Shown: one piece after another, positions 1 to 8,287 of the stretch
Layout: the number at the start of each line of letters is the position of its first letter
How positions within the stretch are numbered: the stretch's first letter is position 1
Source of the DNA: Trichormus variabilis 0441
Lineage (GTDB): Bacteria; Cyanobacteriota; Cyanobacteriia; Cyanobacteriales; Nostocaceae
NCBI RefSeq assembly: GCF_009856605.1
Contig: NZ_CP047242.1
Coordinates: 5,584,501-5,648,500, forward strand
Direction: 5' to 3'
DNA length: 64,000 nucleotides
Made by a program: the position numbers and the translations under genes
The notes under the pieces: model-generated
What the model was told of the DNA's origin: nothing
What the model saw: the letters and a program-made list of their open reading frames with translations, nothing else
Database searches by the model: none

Positions 1-464
1 ATTTTCACAATGCGATCGCGCGGTTTAATACCCGCTTGATCTGCTGGCGAACCCGCAATCGGAGAAACCACCTCCAACTTTCCACTCTGTGGATTTAAGG
101 CGATTTGTAAACCCACTCCGGTCAGTTCTCCAGAAGTACTAACCTGTAAGCTGCGGTATTGCTCAGGGTCTAAAAATCTCGTAAAAGGATCACCTAAAGT
201 CTTGAGCATATTCTGAATCGCCCCATAAGCAGCTTTATGGTCTGTAAGGGGCTTTTCCAATGCCTTCTGTCTCACATTCGCCCAATTTTGATGGTTAAAC
301 GTCTCATCCAAATAAGAGCGATTGACAATTCGCCACACTTCCGAAACTAGTTTCTGTTCCTCCGTCAATGCTGTGGCTGGTTGAACTACTACTCCTACAG
401 CCAAACTCAAAGCCACCAATAGCGAAAATCCTAGCCGAAAAAACTGTTTTTGCATGAACCCCAT
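1..464 (-). CDS. ctpA: Carboxyl-terminal processing protease CtpA, N-terminal part (truncated by window edge)
   Basis: Read from an ATG at 464 toward position 1, an open frame of about 154 codons continues beyond the window. Residues 1-31 form a signal peptide with a hydrophobic core and an Ala-x-Ala-like end (QPATA), so the product is exported. A helical N-terminal domain follows, then the start of a PDZ domain (GELTGVGLQIA ... SPADQAGIKPRDRIVK). CtpA proteases of cyanobacteria trim the C-terminus of the photosystem II D1 precursor in the thylakoid lumen; the serine/lysine catalytic domain lies outside the window. A second in-frame ATG three codons later (455) is an alternative start. It is divergent from petB, as is common in cyanobacteria. 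Which Ctp paralogue this is cannot be settled from the N-terminus alone. Confidence 0.85.
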   Translation of the reverse strand, partial: MGFMQKQFFRLGFSLLVALSLAVGVVVQPATALTEEQKLVSEVWRIVNRSYLDETFNHQNWANVRQKALEKPLTDHKAAYGAIQNMLKTLGDPFTRFLDPEQYRSLQVSTSGELTGVGLQIALNPQSGKLEVVSPIAGSPADQAGIKPRDRIVK

Positions 465-832
465 TTGCAGTTTTACCTCAACCGAAATTGCCTAGAATTG
501 CCCAGTTGCATGATCAATAATGAAATCTATCTCTCGACTATGTTACTTTTTTTATAGAAGTGGTGCATTATTCTCATCAAGTTGTTAAGGCAGCTGATAT
601 TAGTGCATCCCCTTTACCAAAAGGATTATGATCTACTTTGTACCCACCAATCGGGTTGGCTTGCAAAGAGAACGCAATATATTCCATATTTACAGAGTGT
701 TAAGTTTGTGAAAACTCTTGACATTCTGCAAGAGTGAAAAACAGACGAAAAACTCCTCTTAAAAGAAAATCCCAAAATTGCCAATTGGGAGATTGAATCA
801 ACCGCAACCGATTTTTAGGAACTTGAGATTGT
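465..832. promoter_or_regulatory. Intergenic region between divergent ctpA and petB
   Basis: This 368-base AT-rich stretch separates the divergent ctpA and petB genes and must hold both promoters. A purine-rich AGGAACTTGAG lies just before the petB ATG and can act as its ribosome binding site. No convincing sigma-70 box pair, tRNA or repeat was identified by eye. Confidence 0.4.
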
Positions 833-1480
833 ATGGCCAACGTTTACGACTGGTTTGAGGAACGCTTAGAGATCCAAGCAATTGCTGAAGATGTCACAAG
901 CAAATACGTCCCTCCCCACGTCAACATCTTCTACTGCTTGGGTGGTATTACCCTAGTTTGCTTTCTAATCCAGTTTGCCACTGGATTCGCTATGACGTTC
1001 TATTACAAGCCAACAGTTGCTGAAGCTTACTCCTCCGTTCAATACATTATGAACGAGGTGAACTTCGGTTGGTTAATTCGCTCCATTCATCGCTGGTCTG
1101 CCAGCATGATGGTGTTGATGATGATTCTGCACGTCTTCCGCGTCTACCTAACTGGTGGTTTCAAAAAGCCCCGTGAATTAACCTGGGTAAGTGGTGTGAT
1201 CCTCGCTGTCATCACCGTTTCTTTCGGTGTTACAGGCTATTCTCTACCTTGGGATCAAGTAGGTTACTGGGCTGTGAAAATCGTTAGTGGTGTACCAGAA
1301 GCGATTCCTGTAGTCGGTGTACTCATCTCCGACCTACTGCGTGGTGGTTCCAGTGTTGGTCAAGCAACCCTGACCCGCTACTACAGCGCCCACACATTTG
1401 TACTACCTTGGTTGATTGCAGTATTTATGCTGTTCCACTTCTTGATGATCCGCAAGCAAGGTATTTCCGGGCCTTTGTAA
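833..1480 (+). CDS. petB: Cytochrome b6 (PetB)
   Basis: PetB is the haem-binding subunit of the thylakoid cytochrome b6f complex, which oxidises plastoquinol and passes electrons to plastocyanin or cytochrome c6. The protein is 215 residues, the normal length for the family. The four b-haem histidines are present at H86, H100, H187 and H202, and C35, the covalent attachment point of the extra haem c(i), is present in the YCLGG context. Four membrane helices can be seen. It is followed 170 bases later by petD in the same direction, the usual petBD pair. Nothing is missing, so it should be functional. Confidence 0.98.
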   Translation: MANVYDWFEERLEIQAIAEDVTSKYVPPHVNIFYCLGGITLVCFLIQFATGFAMTFYYKPTVAEAYSSVQYIMNEVNFGWLIRSIHRWSASMMVLMMILHVFRVYLTGGFKKPRELTWVSGVILAVITVSFGVTGYSLPWDQVGYWAVKIVSGVPEAIPVVGVLISDLLRGGSSVGQATLTRYYSAHTFVLPWLIAVFMLFHFLMIRKQGISGPL

Positions 1481-1650
1481 TCCAGCAACCAGTTCTCAGA
1501 GCCAGTAGTTTGTTTTAAACTGATGAAAAATCAGCAATTAAGACTCATAAGTCAAAAACACTAGTATCTGAAACTCAAAGCTGTTAAAAACCTCAATAAA
1601 GGTTTGACCAAGGCTTTAACTGAATTTTAAGCAGGAGAGCGCATTCAAAA

Positions 1651-2133
1651 ATGGCTACACAAAAAAAACCCGATCTGAGCGATCCTACGTTAAGAGCTAA
1701 ACTCGCCAAAGGCATGGGTCACAACTACTATGGTGAACCAGCTTGGCCCAACGACTTGCTGTATGTATTCCCAATTGTAATCATGGGTTCATTCGCTTGT
1801 ATCGTGGCTCTAGCCGTACTAGACCCCGCTATGACAGGCGAACCAGCAAATCCTTTCGCTACACCACTGGAAATTTTACCAGAGTGGTATTTGTACCCAG
1901 TATTCCAAATTTTGCGATCGCTTCCTAACAAATTGTTGGGAGTATTAGCAATGGCTTCTGTACCTTTGGGACTAATCCTCGTTCCCTTCATTGAGAACGT
2001 CAACAAGTTCCAAAACCCCTTCCGTCGTCCAGTTGCAACCACAGTGTTCTTGTTTGGAACCTTGGTAACTCTGTGGTTGGGTATTGGTGCTGCCTTACCA
2101 TTGGACAAATCTTTGACCTTAGGATTGTTCTAA
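1651..2133 (+). CDS. petD: Cytochrome b6f complex subunit IV (PetD)
   Basis: PetD is the three-helix partner of cytochrome b6; together they correspond to mitochondrial cytochrome b. The 160-residue length is standard. The quinol-oxidation (Qo) motif PEWY is at residues 77-80. The ATG has a clear ribosome binding site (GCAGGAGAG) about 10 bases upstream. It is probably cotranscribed with petB, although the 170-base gap could also hold its own promoter. Confidence 0.98.
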   Translation: MATQKKPDLSDPTLRAKLAKGMGHNYYGEPAWPNDLLYVFPIVIMGSFACIVALAVLDPAMTGEPANPFATPLEILPEWYLYPVFQILRSLPNKLLGVLAMASVPLGLILVPFIENVNKFQNPFRRPVATTVFLFGTLVTLWLGIGAALPLDKSLTLGLF

Positions 2134-2456
2134 GCTAGTCACCTAGAAGCTTCTTGACACCTGTAGGTTTCAGGAGCGTATATCTGGAAGTTATGATGTC
2201 TAATGACAAATCACCCTGAAGGTGTGTGTAGTCGAAAATGCCATTCATATCAAGGATATGCGCTCTTGAAAACACCACACAGGTGTCAATTTTAGTGATA
2301 GGGGTTGCTGAGATAAAGTTCCTAGTGTTGACCAATGACTAATGACCAAATTAAATTTTTAGCTTTGGATACAAAAAATCATCCAAAAACTAAAATAGAC
2401 TGAAGACGATAGATTACATAAAATTCTTACTCATAATTACATGAAAGCTACGGTCA
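2134..2456. other. Intergenic region, petD to anti-sigma-type kinase
   Basis: This is a 323-base non-coding stretch. It contains short direct and inverted fragments (for example CACCTGTAGG near 2157 and CACACCTTC complements near 2218), but no clean terminator with a T run and no RNA gene was recognised. Confidence 0.3.
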
Positions 2457-2900
2457 ATGCTTGGCATAATGCAGCACGACCATTTAACAATTAAGAGCGA
2501 ACTGAAGCTCCTTAACCAAGTACAACAATGGTTTGAGGACTTTTCCCTAAAATATCTGTCTCAACTCGGCTGGACAGAAGGTCAACTTTATCGCCTCAAC
2601 TTAGCACTAGCGGAGGGTTTTACAAATGCAGTTCGTCATGCACATCGTACTTTACCGCCAGAAACGACCATAGAAATTGAGGTCAGTCTATGGATTAACA
2701 AAATAGAAATTAGAATTTGGGATCATGGCAATCCGTTTGATCCTGATGCGATCGCTGAACCAGCACCAGGTACTCTACAAGTGGGAGGCTATGGCTGGTT
2801 TCTCCTCCGGCGCTTGGCTGACCGTGTGGTCTACGAACGTAGCGAGGATGGTAGAAATTGTTTGGTCATAGTTAAGTATGCCAAGGAAGGGCAATATTAG
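2457..2900 (+). CDS. Anti-sigma factor-type serine kinase (RsbW/SpoIIAB-like HATPase)
   Basis: The 147-residue protein is a stand-alone GHKL ATPase domain. The N box is seen in NLALAEGFTNAVRHAH, the G1 box in IWDHGNPFDP and the G2 box in GGYGWFLLRRLADRV. Proteins of this size and layout act as anti-sigma factors or as switch kinases that phosphorylate a STAS-domain antagonist. No antagonist or PP2C phosphatase gene is adjacent, so its partner is unknown. The start may be either of two in-frame ATGs (2457 or 2469); neither has a strong ribosome binding site. Confidence 0.85.
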   Translation: MLGIMQHDHLTIKSELKLLNQVQQWFEDFSLKYLSQLGWTEGQLYRLNLALAEGFTNAVRHAHRTLPPETTIEIEVSLWINKIEIRIWDHGNPFDPDAIAEPAPGTLQVGGYGWFLLRRLADRVVYERSEDGRNCLVIVKYAKEGQY

Positions 2901-3343
2901 GGGAGTGAGGGAAGATGAGTAAGAATTTTTACTTAGGCACTTCCAGATAAAAAATATGAAAAATATACAAGGGTGCGCTACCTGCGATAGAACCTAAATA
3001 CACTCAGAAATTATTCCTACTGACGCACCCTACCAAACCATCAATTTCGGATGATTTATTTTTTGGTGTTCCCTTACCTTGTCTACCTGATCCTCTTTAT
3101 CTCCTGACTTCTTCACTTATATCTAGTGAACGGCTTCCAGTAAAGAGAAATTTTGTATAAAAAATTATACCTATAGTAGTAGAGTTAGCATACGAGGTGC
3201 TGTTAATACTTTGTTAAAATTAGGCAAAATTATTGTGGGCGGGAAATTAAACTGAGATGTTTATCGAGAGAATAAACCCTCACTAATTCTTCCCTAGCCT
3301 GCTGTAGCTCTTTATTGGTCAAAGAGGAGATAGGGAAGAGAAT
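2901..3343. other. Intergenic region with a dispersed repeat copy
   Basis: This 443-base gap holds one copy of a dispersed repeat at about 3008-3033, which matches, in inverted orientation, the left arm of the inverted repeat at 10300-10364. The rest is AT-rich. A purine-rich GAGGAGATAGGGAAG directly before the next ATG serves as a strong ribosome binding site. Confidence 0.5.
3008..3033 (-). repeat. Dispersed repeat copy (inverted match to 10300-10325)
   Basis: Read on the minus strand, this 26-base stretch is identical to 10300-10325 at 25 of 26 positions by eye. Its end contains ACTGACGCACCCTAC, the same arm found at 10350-10364. The opposite arm here (near 2969) is degenerate, so this copy folds poorly. 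It looks like a decayed MITE-like intergenic element. Confidence 0.7.
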
Positions 3344-4348
3344 ATGACTAAAACAGCCCTAGTTACAGGTATTACTGGTCAAGATGGCTACTATCTCAGT
3401 CATTTGCTCCTCAATCAAGGTTATCGAGTAGTGGGATTAGTTTCACCACATCGCCAACCGAATTTGGCAAAGTTAGGGGATTTGGCAACCAAGGTAGAAA
3501 TATATAATGTTGATTTGAGAGACCCTGTAGCATTGTTAAATGCGGTCGAGCAATTGCGTCCCCAAGAAATTTATAATTTAGCTGCACCTAGTTTTGTGCC
3601 TGATTCGTGGAAAGACCCACTAGGAACTTTAGATTTAATTACTGGGACTGCTACCAGACTGTTAGATGCAGTGCGACAAGTTGGTTTATCTACAAGATTC
3701 TATCAAGCTAGTAGTTCCGAAATGTTTGGGGATGTTTTGTCTTCTCCTCAAGATGAAGAAACTAGCTTTCGCCCCAAAAATCCCTACGCAGCGGCAAAGC
3801 TACACGCCCACTGGACAATGGTGCATCACCGACAGCGCTATGGTCTGTTTGCTTGTAGTGGCATTTTATACAACCATGAGTCACCTTTACGCCCGCCTCA
3901 ATTTGTTACGCGTAAAGTATCTTTGGCTGCTGCATCTATTAAGTTGGGTTTAGCCCAGACTTTAGAAATGGGGAATTTAGATGCTAAACGCGATTGGGGA
4001 TTTGCTGGCGATTACGTCAAAGCTATGTGGCTGATGTTGCAAGCAGAGGAACCGGAAGAGTACGTAATAGGTACGGGAAAACTGCACAGTGTCAAAGAAT
4101 TAGTGTCTATCGCTTTTGATTCGGTTGGCTTAAACTGGCAAAATCATGTAGTGATTAATACAGATTTGCTCAGGCAAGATGAACATTTTCAGCTAGTAGC
4201 TAACCCTATCAAAGCGAAAAGGAACCTCGGTTGGGAAACGGAAGTTAGCTTTGAGGGACTTTTAGAGAAAATGGTGCAAACGGATGTAGAAAGATTACAA
4301 AGCGGTAATATAGCCCAAGCACCAGAAGGAAAATTACTGGTAGATTAG
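3344..4348 (+). CDS. gmd: GDP-mannose 4,6-dehydratase
   Basis: This 334-residue extended SDR enzyme converts GDP-D-mannose to GDP-4-keto-6-deoxymannose, the precursor of GDP-fucose and related sugars. The N-terminal NAD(P) motif is TGITGQDG. The SSSEMFG signature and the catalytic Y-x3-K in NPYAAAKLHAHW are both present. GDP-mannose dehydratases share the GQDGYYL and EMFG signatures, which favours this over a generic epimerase. It lies 63 bases before a glycosyltransferase in the same direction, suggesting a small cell-envelope or exopolysaccharide unit. Confidence 0.9.
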   Translation: MTKTALVTGITGQDGYYLSHLLLNQGYRVVGLVSPHRQPNLAKLGDLATKVEIYNVDLRDPVALLNAVEQLRPQEIYNLAAPSFVPDSWKDPLGTLDLITGTATRLLDAVRQVGLSTRFYQASSSEMFGDVLSSPQDEETSFRPKNPYAAAKLHAHWTMVHHRQRYGLFACSGILYNHESPLRPPQFVTRKVSLAAASIKLGLAQTLEMGNLDAKRDWGFAGDYVKAMWLMLQAEEPEEYVIGTGKLHSVKELVSIAFDSVGLNWQNHVVINTDLLRQDEHFQLVANPIKAKRNLGWETEVSFEGLLEKMVQTDVERLQSGNIAQAPEGKLLVD

Positions 4349-4411
4349 GATACCGTAGCGCATTTGCACTCATCACCGTACTATCTCTAAAAATCAATAA
4401 AAAGAATCTCA

Positions 4412-5581
4412 ATGCCAATTGATACAGTGGGAGAACAAATAAGTTTAGGCAAAACTTCCAATGAACAAGCCAACCATATCTTCTTGTTCTTAGAGGTTTT
4501 TAAACAGGAAGGGGGAATTCAATCTTATGTCAAGGATATTTTTCGGGCATATTCAGGACTGAGTCAAGGTTATCAAGCAGAAGTATTGCTATTAAGGGAT
4601 AGCCCTGAATGCTCAAACCCTTTTACATCTAATAATTTAAAATTTCATTACTTCCAAAATCCATCACCCCAAATAGGCAGAATCAAAATGGCTGGGGTGC
4701 TACTAAAATTTTTATTGCAGAGAAGACCACAGATGGTCTTTTGTGGACATATTAAGCTAGCAGTTTTAGTACAGACACTTTGCCAACCGTTAGGTATTCC
4801 CTACACTATCCTCACCTATGGCAAAGAATTTTGGGAACCGTTAAAAAATCAAGAACGCCGTGCTTTAGCAGCTGCCAAGGAAATTTGGACGATTAGTCGT
4901 TATAGCCGCGATCGCGCCTGTGCTGTTAATGGTATAGATCCTCATAAGGTGAAAATGTTGCCTTGTGCCATAGATGGTAATAAATTTACTCCCGGAGCAA
5001 AACAGCCAGAATTAATCGATAAATATGGCTTAACCGATGCCAAAGTATTAATGACCGTAGCACGATTGTGGTCAGGGGATATATACAAAGGCGTGGATGT
5101 CACAATCAGGGCATTGCCAAAAATTATCCAGTCCTTCCCAGAAGTAAAATATTTAGTGATTGGTCGTGGTGATGACCAACCGCGATTGGCACAATTAGCC
5201 CAAGATTTAGGTGTAAGCGATCGCGTGATTTTTGCAGGTTTTGTCCCTACTGAACAATTAATGGCACATTACCGCCTAGCCGATGCCTATATTATGCCTT
5301 CACAAGAAGGTTTTGGGATTGTTTATCTAGAAGCAATGGCTTGTGGTGTCCCGGTGCTGTCCGGTGATGATGACGGTTCTGCTGACCCCTTGCAGGATGG
5401 TAAACTAGGTTGGCGAGTTCCTCACCGCAACCCGGAAGCCGTAGCCGCAGCTTGTTTAGAAATTCTTCAAGGAGATGATCAACGTTGTGATGGAGAGTGG
5501 TTGCGCGAACAGGCGATCGCACTTTTCGGAATGGATGCTTTACAAAAGCAGCTTTTGTCTTTAGTCCACACTCAGAACTAA
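4412..5581 (+). CDS. Glycosyltransferase family 4 (GT-B fold)
   Basis: The 389-residue protein has the GT-B layout with an N-terminal acceptor domain and a C-terminal nucleotide-sugar domain. The family-4 retaining EX7E signature is clear in EGFGIVYLEAMACGVPV, and GRGDD and VIFAGFVPTEQL match the usual donor-domain motifs. It probably transfers a sugar to an envelope polysaccharide or glycolipid. Its position after gmd suggests a GDP-sugar donor, but this is inference from context only. Substrate and acceptor cannot be read from the sequence. Confidence 0.9.
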   Translation: MPIDTVGEQISLGKTSNEQANHIFLFLEVFKQEGGIQSYVKDIFRAYSGLSQGYQAEVLLLRDSPECSNPFTSNNLKFHYFQNPSPQIGRIKMAGVLLKFLLQRRPQMVFCGHIKLAVLVQTLCQPLGIPYTILTYGKEFWEPLKNQERRALAAAKEIWTISRYSRDRACAVNGIDPHKVKMLPCAIDGNKFTPGAKQPELIDKYGLTDAKVLMTVARLWSGDIYKGVDVTIRALPKIIQSFPEVKYLVIGRGDDQPRLAQLAQDLGVSDRVIFAGFVPTEQLMAHYRLADAYIMPSQEGFGIVYLEAMACGVPVLSGDDDGSADPLQDGKLGWRVPHRNPEAVAAACLEILQGDDQRCDGEWLREQAIALFGMDALQKQLLSLVHTQN

Positions 5582-5633
5582 TGACTAATGACCAAACTCG
5601 CTATCCTAGAAGGAGAGCCAGATAGTATTTAAA

Positions 5634-6005
5634 ATGAGCCTTAACAATTCTCAATTGAATCTTTTAAACTTCCGCCCTTGGCTAACGCTGTTAGCAATTG
5701 CTTGGTTACTAGCTTCCTTGGGTTTGGGCTGGTTAGTAAATTCCTTACTGATTATAGTGGGATTGTTGTTTTTAGCGCCTGTTGTCGCGTTTTTTGGATT
5801 TCGCTGGTGGCTGGAACGCAATTTAGTATCTGATCAATGTCCCGTCTGTAGTTACGAATTTACAGGTTTAAATAATAGCCAGTTGCAATGTCCTAATTGC
5901 GGAGAAAACTTAACTGTACAAAAGGGACATTTTCAACGTTTTGCCCCAGAAGGCACAATTGATGTCACAGCAATTGAAGTTCCATCCCAACGATTGGAAG
6001 ATTGA
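5634..6005 (+). CDS. Small membrane protein with C-terminal zinc ribbon
   Basis: This 123-residue protein has two adjacent hydrophobic helices (about residues 15-57) followed by a soluble tail with a CPVC ... CPNC zinc ribbon (about residues 69-87). I do not recognise a named family with known function. It sits 52 bases after the glycosyltransferase and just before rpmI. The gene is well formed, with cyanobacterial codon use; its role is unknown. Confidence 0.75.
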   Translation: MSLNNSQLNLLNFRPWLTLLAIAWLLASLGLGWLVNSLLIIVGLLFLAPVVAFFGFRWWLERNLVSDQCPVCSYEFTGLNNSQLQCPNCGENLTVQKGHFQRFAPEGTIDVTAIEVPSQRLED

Positions 6006-6088
6006 ACAGTTGATATATTTGCTCGCCTCTCTAGCCATAGGGACTTAATAGTATATAATGAGGGATTGTGTCGAATTAGAGCCAATCC

Positions 6089-6286
6089 ATGCCTAAACTA
6101 AAAACACGCAAAGCCGCAGCCAAAAGATTCCGTGCCACTGGTACTGGTAAAATCGTGCGCCGCAAAGCTTTCAAAAACCACCTTTTAGAACACAAAACCA
6201 CCAACAAAAAGCGCCAATTCTCCAAGATGGCAATTGTTAACGAGCGCGACGAAGAAAACGTGCGTTTAATGCTGCCTTATTTGTAA
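6089..6286 (+). CDS. rpmI: 50S ribosomal protein L35
   Basis: L35 is a 65-residue basic protein of the large ribosomal subunit. The sequence begins [21 protein letters not shown], with the conserved [12 protein letters not shown] segment. It is followed 26 bases later by rplT, the conserved bacterial pair. infC, which precedes this pair in many bacteria, is not present here. Confidence 0.98.
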   Translation: MPKLKTRKAAAKRFRATGTGKIVRRKAFKNHLLEHKTTNKKRQFSKMAIVNERDEENVRLMLPYL

Positions 6287-6312
6287 ATTTGTAATTTTTC
6301 CAGGAATAAAAT

Positions 6313-6669
6313 ATGACTCGCGTAAAACGCGGTAACGTTGCTCGTAAACGCCGCAATAAAATTCTCAAACTAGCTAAAGGTTTCCGTGGTTCTCACTCGA
6401 CTTTGTTTAGAACCGCCAATCAACAGGTAATGAAGGCACTCCGCAGTGCTTACCGCGATCGCAAAAAGAAAAAGCGCGACTTCCGCCGCCTGTGGATTAC
6501 CCGCATTAACGCTGCTGCCAGACAACATGGATTAAGCTACAGTCAGCTAATCGGTAACTTGAAAAAAGCTGACATTCAACTTAATCGGAAAATGTTGGCA
6601 CAATTGGCAGTCCTCGATCCTGCTAGCTTCGGCAAAGTGGCAGAGTTGGCAATTCAAGCTAAAGGTTAA
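6313..6669 (+). CDS. rplT: 50S ribosomal protein L20
   Basis: L20 is a 118-residue RNA-binding protein needed early in large-subunit assembly. The basic N-terminal extension ([19 protein letters not shown]) and the [22 protein letters not shown] core are present. It has the standard length and forms an operon with rpmI. The family often regulates its own operon at the mRNA level, but no leader structure was identified here. Confidence 0.98.
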   Translation: MTRVKRGNVARKRRNKILKLAKGFRGSHSTLFRTANQQVMKALRSAYRDRKKKKRDFRRLWITRINAAARQHGLSYSQLIGNLKKADIQLNRKMLAQLAVLDPASFGKVAELAIQAKG

Positions 6670-6681
6670 GGATGGTAACGG

Positions 6682-7497
6682 ATGAATAACGGATGTAACA
6701 GATGGCAAATAATTAGTCGGTTACATCTGATATTATCCGCCATCATTATTTGCTGGATGATTTCGGCTACAGGACTCGCTGCATCTGCCGCCGAACTGCC
6801 AGAAATTCAGCGCCGAGGCTACATAACTGTAGCCGTGAAGGATAATTTGCCTTTGTTGGGTTTTAAAGACGCTCAGGGCAATTTACAAGGCTTAGAAATT
6901 GATTTAGCAAAGCGTTTAGCGGCTGATTTGTTAGGTAAAGCCGACGCTGTAAAATTGCAACCCGTAAATAATCGCGATCGCCTACCTGTAGTATTTAATC
7001 ATCAAGTTGATTTAGCGATCGCCAGAGTCACCGCCACAGAATCACGCTCACGCTTGGTAAGTTTCAGTGTTCCTTACTACATGGATGGCACTTATTTAAT
7101 TACCAAAGATGTGTCTGTACAGCAAATAAATGATTTAGCCACGCGCAAAATTGCTGTCCTGAATAATTCCAGCACCATCGCCGAAGTCCGTTACTACATC
7201 CCCAGCGCCGAGTTAGTGGGAGTGAATTCTTACCAAGAAGCGCAAGCAGCAATAGAAAATAATAGCGTCGCCGCTTTCGCCGCCGATGGTAGCCTCTTGA
7301 GTGGTTGGGTGCGAGACAATCCTCAATATCGCCTATTACCCACAAAACTATCCACAGCACCCTTATCTGTAGTCATGCCCAAAGGATTGCAGTACGATGA
7401 ATTGAGAAGAGAAGTTAACGAAGCGATCGCCAGTTACATCGCTCAAGGTTGGTTAAAAGAACGGATTAGTCATTGGTCAATAGTCAATAGTCAATAG
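6682..7497 (+). CDS. Periplasmic solute-binding protein (amino acid ABC transporter type)
   Basis: The 271-residue protein starts with a signal peptide or membrane anchor (hydrophobic segment about 15-35, ending near ASAAE). A type-2 periplasmic binding fold of the HisJ/GlnH family follows (GYITVAVKDNLPLLGFKDAQGNLQGLEIDLAKRLA). Such proteins bind amino acids or similar small solutes for an ABC importer, but no permease or ATPase gene is adjacent. The last residues (IVNSQ and stop) are encoded by a heptanucleotide tandem repeat, so the C-terminus may have been shifted by repeat insertion. The start lies only 12 bases after rplT. Confidence 0.85.
   Translation: MNNGCNRWQIISRLHLILSAIIICWMISATGLAASAAELPEIQRRGYITVAVKDNLPLLGFKDAQGNLQGLEIDLAKRLAADLLGKADAVKLQPVNNRDRLPVVFNHQVDLAIARVTATESRSRLVSFSVPYYMDGTYLITKDVSVQQINDLATRKIAVLNNSSTIAEVRYYIPSAELVGVNSYQEAQAAIENNSVAAFAADGSLLSGWVRDNPQYRLLPTKLSTAPLSVVMPKGLQYDELRREVNEAIASYIAQGWLKERISHWSIVNSQ
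7477..7497 (+). repeat. Heptanucleotide tandem repeat (STRR type)
   Basis: Three perfect copies of TCAATAG run from 7477 to 7497, followed by degenerate copies to about 7512. They form the last codons and the stop of the solute-binding protein. Short tandemly repeated heptamers are common in Nostoc and Anabaena genomes. Confidence 0.8.
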
Positions 7498-7626
7498 TCA
7501 GTTGTCATTAGTCCATAGTCATTACTTCCCCTGCTTCCGCTGCTCCCCTGCTCCCCCTCCTCTTAAGAGTCCCTCAAAGACCCATAATAGAGATAGAAGA
7601 CACTTTAATAATTTGATTTGAAGACA

Positions 7627-8151
7627 ATGGATAACAGTCTAGCGGTTGTTTATCTCTCCGTGTTGGTGGGTATACTAGGATTTGCGGTTGTGAGTGTTTT
7701 CCGCCAGCTGTTCAAAACTCGTAAGCGTGAAAGTGCTTTATCTCGATTGCGTAGTAAATTGAGTAAAGACAAGGGTACGGCTCAAGAATATTTTGAGTTA
7801 GCGTGTATTTATTCAGAGAAAAAAGTGTATACACAGGCTATACCTTTGTTTCAAAAGGCTCTGAAAGCAGCCGAAGAAGAAGGAGAAGAAAATACTGCAC
7901 CTATTTATAATGGTTTGGGTTACACCTATTTTGCTCAAGAGCAGTATGATTTAGCGATTCGTCAGTATAAGGAAGCGCTAAAATTTAAACCCGATTATGT
8001 AGTAGCTTTGAATAATTTGGGTCATGCTTATGAGCGGAAAAAATTGACTGCTCAGGCTTTGCAAATGTATGAAGAAGCACTTAAATGTGACCCCAATAAC
8101 GCTACTGCTAAACGTCGTGCGGAATCTTTGCGGCGTTTAGTAACTGCTTGA
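7627..8151 (+). CDS. Membrane-anchored TPR protein
   Basis: I place the start at the ATG at 7627; an in-frame TTG at 7618 would add three residues but has no better ribosome binding site. The protein of about 174 residues has one N-terminal membrane helix (about residues 4-25), a basic stretch, then three TPR units with the typical G-Y-A-F-A-P pattern (for example YNGLGYTYFAQEQYDLAIRQY and ALNNLGHAYERK). Such proteins are scaffolds, often for membrane complexes in cyanobacteria. The partner is unknown. A strong hairpin follows the gene at 8183-8213. Confidence 0.85.
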   Translation: MDNSLAVVYLSVLVGILGFAVVSVFRQLFKTRKRESALSRLRSKLSKDKGTAQEYFELACIYSEKKVYTQAIPLFQKALKAAEEEGEENTAPIYNGLGYTYFAQEQYDLAIRQYKEALKFKPDYVVALNNLGHAYERKKLTAQALQMYEEALKCDPNNATAKRRAESLRRLVTA

Positions 8152-8182
8152 TGCTTCTATATCCTAGATCCCCTAGATTCTA

Positions 8183-8213
8183 GATCCCCGACTTCTCAAA
8201 GAAGTCGGGGATC
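8183..8213 (+). terminator. Strong hairpin after the TPR gene
   Basis: GATCCCCGACTTCT pairs with AGAAGTCGGGGATC around a CAA loop, a perfect 14-bp stem. Only a weak T-rich tail (TGTCTTA) follows, so it may be a terminator or one copy of a dispersed GTCGGGG hairpin repeat. Confidence 0.6.
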
Positions 8214-8287
8214 TGTCTTAACTATTCGGTTTTATATCTGAATTCTGGGAAATAACTAACTATAGATTTGTTTTTATATTCTCCAGA

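Noticed and set aside
1728..2108. Minus-strand open frame within petD
   Set aside because: Shadow of a highly conserved gene; no family resemblance.
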